From: Bacteroidales bacterium | GTDB lineage: Bacteria; Bacteroidota; Bacteroidia; Bacteroidales; P3 | Assembly: GCA_004551865.1 (NCBI GenBank) | Contig: SFPR01000023.1 | Span: forward strand, 1-30,173 | DNA: 30,173 nt | Direction of reading: 5' to 3' | Part shown: piece by piece, positions 24,521-30,173 of the stretch | Numbering within the stretch: position 1 is the stretch's first letter | Layout of the letters: the number at the start of each line of letters is the position of its first letter | Program-made: the position numbers and the translations under genes | Notes under the pieces: generated by a model | Database searches by the model: none | Told to the model about the DNA's origin: nothing | The model's input: only the letters and a program-made list of their open reading frames with translations

Positions 24521-24596
24521 AAAACGCCGTTCTGTCCTGATGAAACGCCGTTTCGTCGGAATAAAACGGCGTTTTATTTTGGCAAAACGGCGTTTT
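24521..24596. repeat. Intergenic array of AAAACGGCGTTTT-type palindromes, 21-bp period
   Basis: Four 13-base units start at 24521 (AAAACGCCGTTCT), 24542 (GAAACGCCGTTTC), 24563 and 24584 (both AAAACGGCGTTTT), exactly 21 bases apart with 8-base spacers. The first two are in the opposite orientation to the last two, so the array can also fold as a larger hairpin. It lies about 70 bases beyond the purC -7 element and 120 before that of mscL. Confidence 0.85.
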
Positions 24597-24715
24597 ATTT
24601 CTGCTCTTTCAATAGATTGGTTTTCAGATTGTTGATTTGAGTAAAATTACAATATTGATTTAGGTTGATATTATTTATCATTGTCAAGATTTGTGTTTGA
24701 GTTGATATTTTGTAT

Positions 24716-24723
24716 TACCTTTG
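24716..24723 (+). promoter_or_regulatory. -7 element of mscL
   Basis: TACCTTTG, matching TAnnTTTG, 28 bases before the mscL ATG. TTTG at 24696-24699 is upstream, but the gap of 16 bases is shorter than usual. Confidence 0.5.
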
Positions 24724-24751
24724 CAGAAAATTTTAATAAAAGTGTAAAGCT

Positions 24752-25183
24752 ATGGGAGTAAAGAAAGTATTGGAAGATTTCAAAGCCTTTGCGATAAAAG
24801 GCAATATGATTGATATGGCTGTCGGTATCATTATCGGCGGTGCGTTCGGAAAAATCATCACATCGCTTGTCAATGATGTGATTATGCCTCCTTTGGGAGT
24901 GTTGATTGGCGGAGTGAATTTCACAGACTTGAAGCTCACCCTCAAAGAAGCCGTGATTGAGGCAGGAGTTGAGGTTGCACCTGCCGTAACTCTCAATTAT
25001 GGTAACTTTTTGCAAGTTGTGTTTGACTTTTTGATTGTTGCCTTCGCAATATTCTGCTTTGTGCGTTTGCTCGCAAAGCTCAAAAGAAAGAAAGAAGAAG
25101 CTCCTGCCGCACCGGCTCCTGCTCCGAGCAGAGAAGAAGAGCTTTTGTCTGAAATCAGAGACCTTTTGAAAGAGAAAAAATAG
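24752..25183 (+). CDS. mscL: Large-conductance mechanosensitive channel
   Basis: A 143-residue channel that opens under membrane tension to release solutes during osmotic downshock. The N-terminal helix and first membrane helix read EDFKAFAIKGNMIDMAVGII then GGAFGKIITSLVNDVIMPP, the family signature. A periplasmic loop follows, then the second membrane helix (FLQVVFDFLIVAFAIFCFV) and a cytoplasmic end with an Ala/Pro linker and a charged helix (EEELLSEIRDLLKEKK). Single-gene unit with its own -7 element and a strong terminator. Confidence 0.96.
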   Translation: MGVKKVLEDFKAFAIKGNMIDMAVGIIIGGAFGKIITSLVNDVIMPPLGVLIGGVNFTDLKLTLKEAVIEAGVEVAPAVTLNYGNFLQVVFDFLIVAFAIFCFVRLLAKLKRKKEEAPAAPAPAPSREEELLSEIRDLLKEKK

Positions 25184-25198
25184 TATTTTTCATTTCTT

Positions 25199-25242
25199 GC
25201 CTTTCCTTATTTTGGTTTCCGAAACAGGGAAAGGCTTTTTTG
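25199..25242 (+). terminator. Rho-independent terminator of mscL
   Basis: GCCTTTCC at 25199-25206 pairs perfectly with GGAAAGGC at 25228-25235 and is followed by a run of T. It begins 15 bases after the mscL stop. Confidence 0.85.
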
Positions 25243-25308
25243 TGCTTTGAATACAGCGGATTATTGTCCGCATTCGGTTGAATTATTATCAGATTTTGGT
25301 TTATCGGC

Positions 25309-26070
25309 TCAAAAGGTGAATATTTTATCAAAGACAATTATGGTCATAAAGCCTACAAGCAAAGCAAAGGTTGCCTGCTTTTGGTAGCCGTGAGCGTGAG
25401 TTTCGGGAATCATTTCGTCGCTTACCACATACAACATCGCACCTCCTGCAAAGCTGAGCATGAATGGTAGCAACATTTGGGACACTCCTCCTGCAAAATA
25501 GCCGATAAACACTCCCAATATCTCCAAAATTCCTATTGCAATTGCAATCAGAAACGTTCTTAGTTTGCTTACCCCTGCCAAAATCAGAGGAGAGATGACC
25601 ACCATGCCCTCGGGTATGTTCTGAATGGCGATTGCAAGAGTTACATTCCAAGCATTGGAAATATTTTCTTCGTTAAAGCCTACCCCTGCCGCCATTCCTT
25701 CCGGCAACTTGTGAATTGCTATTGCCAAAACGAACAACAACACATGATTTATCTTTGAATTGTTTTTATGACTTTCGCTTTCAAGTCCCGTAATATTGTG
25801 AAGATGTGGCGTCAATCGGTCTATGAGCGTAAGGAATACAGCTCCCGTGATTACGCCTGCAACAACTATCACAACACCAAGCGAAGATACCGATTGACTT
25901 GCAGGCAATATAAGCCCCAAAACGGCAGCCGAAAGCATTATTCCGGCACAAAAGCCGAGTATCATGTCGTTCCATTTGTGCGAAACACTCTTGAAACAAA
26001 ACCCGATTAACGAACCGATGATTGTTGCAAGGCACAACCCTGCAGCACTTACCAAAACATTTTCTACCAT
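25309..26070 (-). CDS. ZIP family metal transporter
   Basis: A 253-residue inner-membrane protein with about eight hydrophobic segments. The metal-site helices show AIAIHKLPEGMAAGVGF and AIAIQNIPEGMVV, the paired H/N-x-x-P-E-G motifs of ZIP carriers (zinc or other divalent metal uptake or release, GufA/ZupT-like branch). A short loop near residues 87-105 includes HLHN and ESHKNN, and the end contains ETHAHGY, possible metal ligands. The frame is open to 26091 with a TTG, but that lies on the -7 element; the ATG at 26070 is the better start. The metal cannot be deduced. Confidence 0.88.
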   Translation of the reverse strand: MVENVLVSAAGLCLATIIGSLIGFCFKSVSHKWNDMILGFCAGIMLSAAVLGLILPASQSVSSLGVVIVVAGVITGAVFLTLIDRLTPHLHNITGLESESHKNNSKINHVLLFVLAIAIHKLPEGMAAGVGFNEENISNAWNVTLAIAIQNIPEGMVVISPLILAGVSKLRTFLIAIAIGILEILGVFIGYFAGGVSQMLLPFMLSFAGGAMLYVVSDEMIPETHAHGYQKQATFALLVGFMTIIVFDKIFTF

Positions 26071-26088
26071 TTCCCGATTTGTTTTTTG

Positions 26089-26122
26089 CAAAAGTACAAA
26101 TTTGATTTTGAATTGAACAAAA
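26089..26122 (-). promoter_or_regulatory. Putative promoter of the ZIP transporter gene
   Basis: On the minus strand, TTTTG at 26122-26118 and TACTTTTG at 26096-26089 are 21 bases apart, matching the -33/-7 layout. The leader to the ATG at 26070 would be only about 12 bases. Confidence 0.45.
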
Positions 26123-26165
26123 GAAAAAACGCCTTTTTAAGTCATGTTGTTTGAAAGAAAATGCC

Positions 26166-26173
26166 TATCTTTG
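26166..26173 (+). promoter_or_regulatory. -7 element of gyrB
   Basis: TATCTTTG, 24 bases before the gyrB ATG. TTG triplets lie 12-16 bases upstream, closer than the usual spacing. Confidence 0.5.
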
Positions 26174-26197
26174 TAGCTTGAAAAAATTAAAACGAAA

Positions 26198-28150
26198 ATG
26201 AGCGAAGAGATAAAACAAGGCGAATATACGGCGGCGAACATCAGTGTTTTGGAGGGTTTGGAAGCCGTCAGGAAGCGTCCGGCAATGTACATAGGAGATG
26301 TAAACGTGAGAGGATTACACCATTTAGTCTATGAAGTGGTGGACAACTCAATAGATGAGGCGTTGGCAGGCTTTTGTGATAATATTGATGTGAGAATTTT
26401 GCCCGGCAATTCGATAAGAGTGGAAGACAACGGGCGAGGTATTCCGGTAGATATGCACCCTAAGGAACATCGTTCGGCATTGGAAGTTGTTATGACGGTA
26501 TTGCACGCCGGCGGCAAGTTTGACAAAGGCTCTTATAAAGTCTCGGGAGGATTGCACGGCGTGGGTGTGAGCTGCGTAAACGCTTTATCAAAGCACACAA
26601 AGGTAACCGTATATAAAGAAGGTAAGGTTTACGAACAAGAATACGTCAAGGGCCACCCTCAATACGATGTAAGACAAGTCGGAACGACTGACAAGAGGGG
26701 AACGGTTGTCGAATTTACTCCCGACGATGAGATATTTACAGTAACAGAATACAATTATGATACTTTGTGTTCCCGTTTGAGAGAACTTGCATACCTCAAC
26801 AAGGGAATAAGACTTCGCATTACCGACGAAAGAACGCCGAACGAACAAGGCGAATATACCTCTGAGGAGTTTTATTCCGAAAACGGATTAAAGGACTTCA
26901 TAGCATACCTTGACGGAGCGAGAGAACATCTTATTCCCGAGCCGATTTATGTTGAGGGAGAGAAGCAAGGCATTCCTATTGAGATAGCAATGCAATATAA
27001 TACGGGCTTTACCGAAAACCTTCACTCGTATGTGAACAATATAAATACGCATGAGGGCGGTACACACTTGACGGGATTTCGCTCAGGTATGACAAGAACT
27101 CTCAAAAACTATGCTCAAAAAGAAGGAATGCTCGACAAACTTAAATTTGATATTGCAGGCGATGATTTCAGAGAAGGTTTGACGGCAGTAATCTCGGTGA
27201 AGGTTCAAGAGCCACAGTTTGAGGGACAGACAAAAACAAAACTCGGCAACAGCGAAGTTGCTCCTGCTGTATCGGCAGCCGTTTCCGAAATACTGACCAA
27301 CTATCTTGAAGAACACCCTAAGGAAGCCAAACAAATAGTTGATAAAGTCATTCTCGCAGCAACTGCACGCCATGCGGCAAGAAAAGCAAGAGACCTTGTA
27401 CAACGCCAAACCATTTTGGGAGTTGCGGGACTTCCGGGAAAATTAGCAGACTGTTCGAGCAACGATCCGAGTGTTTGCGAATTGTTTTTGGTCGAGGGAG
27501 ACTCGGCAGGCGGCACGGCAAAACAAGGAAGAGACAGAGAGCATCAGGCAATCCTGCCTCTAAGAGGTAAAATCCTCAATGTGGAAAAAGCAATGCAACA
27601 CAGAGTGCTTGACTCTGCCGAAATAAAAAACATATACACAGCCTTGGGAGTATCAATCGGCACGGCAGAAGACTCCAAAGCTCTCAATATGGAAAAATTG
27701 CGGTATCACAAAGTAATAATAATGACAGATGCCGATGTGGACGGAGCTCACATTGCAACTCTTATCCTCACTTTCTTCTTTAGATACATGAGAGAGTTGA
27801 TTGAAGGGGGACACGTCTATATCGCAACACCGCCTCTATATAAGGTATCTCAGGGAACGAGCAAGAACGGGGTGTATTGCTGGACCGAAGAAGAGAGAGC
27901 TGCTGCCACGGCGGAGCTTGCAGCCAAGAATGCGAAGATTGAGGTTCAGAGATACAAAGGTCTTGGTGAGATGAGCGAAGAACAGCTCTGGACAACGACC
28001 ATGGACCCTCAAAATCGTATCCTCCGACAAGTTACAATCGAGAACGCATCGGAGGCAGACAGAGTGTTCTCTATGTTGATGGGTGATGACGTTCCGCCAA
28101 GAAGAGAGTTCATTGAGGCAAACGCAACATACGCCAACATAGACGCATAG
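26198..28150 (+). CDS. gyrB: DNA gyrase subunit B
   Basis: A 650-residue type II topoisomerase subunit that powers negative supercoiling with GyrA. The ATPase (GHKL) domain shows RKRPAMYIGD, YEVVDNSIDEALAGF, VEDNGRGIPVD and GGLHGVGVSCVNALS. The transducer carries GFTENLHSYVNNINTHEGGTH. The TOPRIM domain has LFLVEGDSAGGTAKQGRDR near residue 434 and TDADVDGAHI near 511. The end fits GyrB (RYKGLGEMSEEQLWTTTMDP). The EGDSAGG-to-AKQGRDR text and the QTILGVAGLPGKLADC context favour GyrB over ParE. The alkyltransferase gene starts 7 bases after its stop. Confidence 0.95.
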   Translation: MSEEIKQGEYTAANISVLEGLEAVRKRPAMYIGDVNVRGLHHLVYEVVDNSIDEALAGFCDNIDVRILPGNSIRVEDNGRGIPVDMHPKEHRSALEVVMTVLHAGGKFDKGSYKVSGGLHGVGVSCVNALSKHTKVTVYKEGKVYEQEYVKGHPQYDVRQVGTTDKRGTVVEFTPDDEIFTVTEYNYDTLCSRLRELAYLNKGIRLRITDERTPNEQGEYTSEEFYSENGLKDFIAYLDGAREHLIPEPIYVEGEKQGIPIEIAMQYNTGFTENLHSYVNNINTHEGGTHLTGFRSGMTRTLKNYAQKEGMLDKLKFDIAGDDFREGLTAVISVKVQEPQFEGQTKTKLGNSEVAPAVSAAVSEILTNYLEEHPKEAKQIVDKVILAATARHAARKARDLVQRQTILGVAGLPGKLADCSSNDPSVCELFLVEGDSAGGTAKQGRDREHQAILPLRGKILNVEKAMQHRVLDSAEIKNIYTALGVSIGTAEDSKALNMEKLRYHKVIIMTDADVDGAHIATLILTFFFRYMRELIEGGHVYIATPPLYKVSQGTSKNGVYCWTEEERAAATAELAAKNAKIEVQRYKGLGEMSEEQLWTTTMDPQNRILRQVTIENASEADRVFSMLMGDDVPPRREFIEANATYANIDA

Positions 28151-28157
28151 ATTATTC

Positions 28158-28757
28158 ATGCTCGATTTGACTTTGTCTTTCCGAGACAAGCATACAAAAA
28201 TACAACAGCTGCATTACGCAGTAGAACACACGACTTTCGGCAATCTGCTCTTGGCAGGAAATGCCGAAAGTCTTGTTTTTATTGGCTTTGAGCAAGATAA
28301 CCTGCCGCTATTGTTGAACAGAATAAAACAAACGTGGCTCTCAGAATATATGATTGAAGATTGCTCTCAATATAAAGGTATGGCAGAAAGGATTTTGACC
28401 AGAAACGGCAAGTTTAACTTGCTTTTGAAAGCCGAAGGTTTCTTTTCGCAAGTACTTATCGGGCTTTCAAGTGTCTCTTATCCAATAAGCTACAAATCGT
28501 TGGCAGAAAAGATAGGCAGAAACAAAGCCGTAAGAGCCTCAGGCACTGCCGTGGGTAAAAATCCTCTCTCTTTGCTGCTGCCATGCCACAGAATAATCAC
28601 CTCTTCGGGGCAAATCGGGCAGTACGCTTACGGAAGCGATATCAAGAAAGCCCTGCTCGACTTCGAGAAAGCAAACAATCTCTTCTCAGCACCTCAATCT
28701 GTCTCCATAATCCGCCAATCACAAAGCACAATCTCTCAAAAAGAGCCGGTAGATTGA
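28158..28757 (+). CDS. Methylated-DNA--protein-cysteine methyltransferase-like
   Basis: A 199-residue protein of the Ogt/Ada suicide alkyltransferase family, which repairs O6-alkylguanine by moving the alkyl group to its own cysteine. The active site PCHRI is at about residues 143-147, within ASGTAVGKNPLSLLLPCHRII, preceded by YPISYKSLAEKIGRNKAVRA (the DNA-binding helix-turn-helix). The N-terminal domain is divergent and the usual GYxGG after the active site reads GQYAYGS. It follows gyrB by 7 bases and probably shares its transcript. The last 25 residues, rich in Ser and Gln, look like a species-specific tail. Confidence 0.88.
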   Translation: MLDLTLSFRDKHTKIQQLHYAVEHTTFGNLLLAGNAESLVFIGFEQDNLPLLLNRIKQTWLSEYMIEDCSQYKGMAERILTRNGKFNLLLKAEGFFSQVLIGLSSVSYPISYKSLAEKIGRNKAVRASGTAVGKNPLSLLLPCHRIITSSGQIGQYAYGSDIKKALLDFEKANNLFSAPQSVSIIRQSQSTISQKEPVD

Positions 28758-29139
28758 AAAAAGTAAGAGGATATATCAGGGTTCGACAGAAAACTATCGG
28801 GGATAAAAGAATTTCAAATCAAAACTTACAACAAAATTGCGGCATGGGGAAGATGTAACTCCAAACAAGCGGTACATTGTCTCGGCTTTTGCGGATAAAA
28901 TTTCCAAGTTTTAGAACCATGAAAAAGGATTATCAATTCACTCCACGCCTTGATAATCCGATTATCTTGGGAAGATAATACCATTATCACGCCAAGATAA
29001 TACTATTATCACGCCAAGATAATACCATTATCACGCCGTGATAATCCGATTATCAAGCCGAAAAAATTTTGATAATTCTATTATCAGCACAAAAAAAATG
29101 CCCTTTGAGGCGATTTGGCACGAAGTTTTGAGATAAGGT
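28758..29139. other. Intergenic region holding the GATAAT palindrome array
   Basis: About 380 bases between the rightward alkyltransferase gene and the end of the leftward ABC permease gene. No protein-like frame or RNA gene is evident; the notable content is the repeat array at 28952-29085. Confidence 0.7.
28952..29085. repeat. Array of six GATAATnnnATTATC palindromes, 22-bp period
   Basis: Fifteen-base palindromes start at 28952, 28974, 28996, 29018 and 29040, exactly 22 bases apart, with 7-base spacers (TTGGGAA, ACGCCAA, ACGCCAA, ACGCCGT). A sixth starts at 29071 after a longer spacer. The three-base centres are CCG, ACC, ACT, ACC, CCG and TCT. The arms never vary. It lies between convergent genes. 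Confidence 0.9.
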
Positions 29140-30144
29140 TTATTCGTTTTTTATTCTCGGATCGAGGGCGGCGTATGTTATATCGGTGAGAATGTTGATA
29201 ATTATAAGCATTACGCAAATCACTATCAGGCTTCCCATCAGCACAGGGAAGTCGTACTTTTCCAAACTATCGACAATCACAACTCCGACGCCTTTCCAGT
29301 CGAAGATATATTCGACAAAAACGGCTCCTGCAATGAGTGAGGCAAACCAACCGCTGATTGAGCTTACTACGGGGTTGAGAGTATTTCTCAGAGCGTGCTT
29401 GGTGATGATTTGAAACTTTGACAATCCTTTGGCTTTGGCTGTTCGGATATAGTCTTGCTGCAATACCTCTTTCATAGTGCTTTTTGTAAGTTCACAAATC
29501 ACCGCAAGGGGACGAATACCGAGCGTGAGAGCAGGAAGTATGAGGTTTTTAAGGTCGATATATTCTCCGTTTCCAAAGTCATCTACGCTATACAGACTGC
29601 CAAACATTGACAATCCTGTGTAGTCTGCAAGTATGAAGGCGAAGAACCATGCTATCAATATGGCGGCAAAGAAAGACGGCAGGCTCATTCCGAGCGATGT
29701 AATTACCAAAACAAACTTCTCAAACCATGTGTCGCTGTATATTGCCGCCAAAGCCCCCAACGACACTCCCACAACAAAGGCAAAAGCTATGCTGACCACT
29801 GCAAGGAGTATTGTATTTGGGAAACTGTCGGCAAGAATTGAGCTTACGCTTCGTCCGCTCTGATAACTGCGACGAAGGTCCGGCGTTTTGAAACCGAAAG
29901 AACCATCTTTGTCAAAGCCTATCGGGCTTAGGTCGTTGAGATAGTTGAAGTACTGAACGTAAACCGGCTTGTCCAAGCCGAGTTCTTTGTGAAGAATTTC
30001 TATACTCTCTCTGTCGGCATTCTGACCAAGCATCATGCGTGCAGGATCTCCCGGAAGCAGGTTAAAGAGTACAAAAATTAGAGTGATGACTCCCAACATT
30101 ACCAATAGTCCGTAAGCAACCTTTTTGACAATATAGTTAAACAT
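29140..30144 (-). CDS. ABC transporter permease, DppB/OppB type
   Basis: A 334-residue inner-membrane permease for peptides, nickel or similar solutes. It begins FNYIVKKVAYGLLVMLGVITLIF and has the family's LPGDPARMMLG loop, about six membrane segments, and the ATPase-contact loop RTAKAKGLSKFQIITKHALRN near residue 235-255, which matches the EAA motif of DppB-like proteins. An insert near 72-95 (PIGFDKDGSFGF) is longer than in many enterobacterial homologs. The partner permease, binding protein and ATPases are not in the window. The substrate is unknown. Confidence 0.92.
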   Translation of the reverse strand: MFNYIVKKVAYGLLVMLGVITLIFVLFNLLPGDPARMMLGQNADRESIEILHKELGLDKPVYVQYFNYLNDLSPIGFDKDGSFGFKTPDLRRSYQSGRSVSSILADSFPNTILLAVVSIAFAFVVGVSLGALAAIYSDTWFEKFVLVITSLGMSLPSFFAAILIAWFFAFILADYTGLSMFGSLYSVDDFGNGEYIDLKNLILPALTLGIRPLAVICELTKSTMKEVLQQDYIRTAKAKGLSKFQIITKHALRNTLNPVVSSISGWFASLIAGAVFVEYIFDWKGVGVVIVDSLEKYDFPVLMGSLIVICVMLIIINILTDITYAALDPRIKNE

Positions 30145-30173
30145 CTTTGTCGGTGTTTGATTTCAGGACTATG

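Larger units (their letters stand above)
24421..24751. other. purC-mscL divergent intergenic region
   Basis: About 330 bases without a gene. It holds the purC -7 element, the four-unit 21-bp palindrome array at 24521-24596, and the mscL -7 element. No other structure is clear to me. Confidence 0.7.

Noticed and set aside
24421..24522. Longer purC start
   Set aside because: The extension covers the -7 element and part of the palindrome array, and conserved sequence begins only at the ATG at 24420.
28952..29085. CRISPR-like array
   Set aside because: Units are 15-bp palindromes with 7-bp spacers that are partly identical; there are no 30-40 bp unique spacers and no cas genes.

Overview
The window reads as a chromosomal segment of a Bacteroidota bacterium, most likely Bacteroidales. 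Evidence: type IX secretion and gliding genes (PorP/SprF, a PorE-like OmpA protein, GldH), lipoboxes of the LSSC/FSSC type, weak A-rich ribosome sites, and several starts preceded by a TAnnTTTG -7 element. Most genes are intact housekeeping genes in moderately AT-rich DNA.

Left part (1-6.6 kb) is accessory. A decayed insertion sequence of about 1.47 kb (295-1766) abuts the 3' remnant of a pyridoxamine-phosphate-oxidase-like gene. A zinc-ribbon lipoprotein follows. Then comes a compact leftward five-gene cassette: a 67-aa orphan, two paralogous M48-type metallopeptidases (the second frameshifted), a 58-aa peptide with five cysteines in its last 19 residues, and a radical SAM/SPASM protein fused to a GNAT acetyltransferase. 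This looks like a ribosomally made, post-translationally modified peptide (RiPP) locus. The cassette is bounded on its upstream side by a dispersed REP-like element (about 6450-6590), and sampled lines are richer in G+C than the rest.

Middle part (7-17.2 kb) is a very tight leftward run of eight genes, many overlapping: leucyl aminopeptidase, pdxA, ligA, mtaB, a lipoprotein, a GNAT acetyltransferase, porP/sprF and a porE-like gene. From a divergent promoter region at 17.25-17.29 kb, a large GH3 glycosidase/beta-lactamase-fold fusion and a TIGR02757-family gene run rightward.

Right part (21-30 kb) holds the leftward purC-gldH-uvrC group, mscL with a terminator, a ZIP-family metal transporter, gyrB followed by an O6-alkylguanine-DNA alkyltransferase-like gene, and an oligopeptide-type ABC permease at the edge.

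Two structures not explained by genes stand out. A short near-palindrome built on AAAACGGCGTTTT occurs at an exact 21-bp period both inside the GH3 fusion gene (where it encodes a heptad repeat) and in the purC-mscL intergenic region. A separate array of GATAATnnnATTATC palindromes at a 22-bp period lies between the alkyltransferase gene and the ABC permease.
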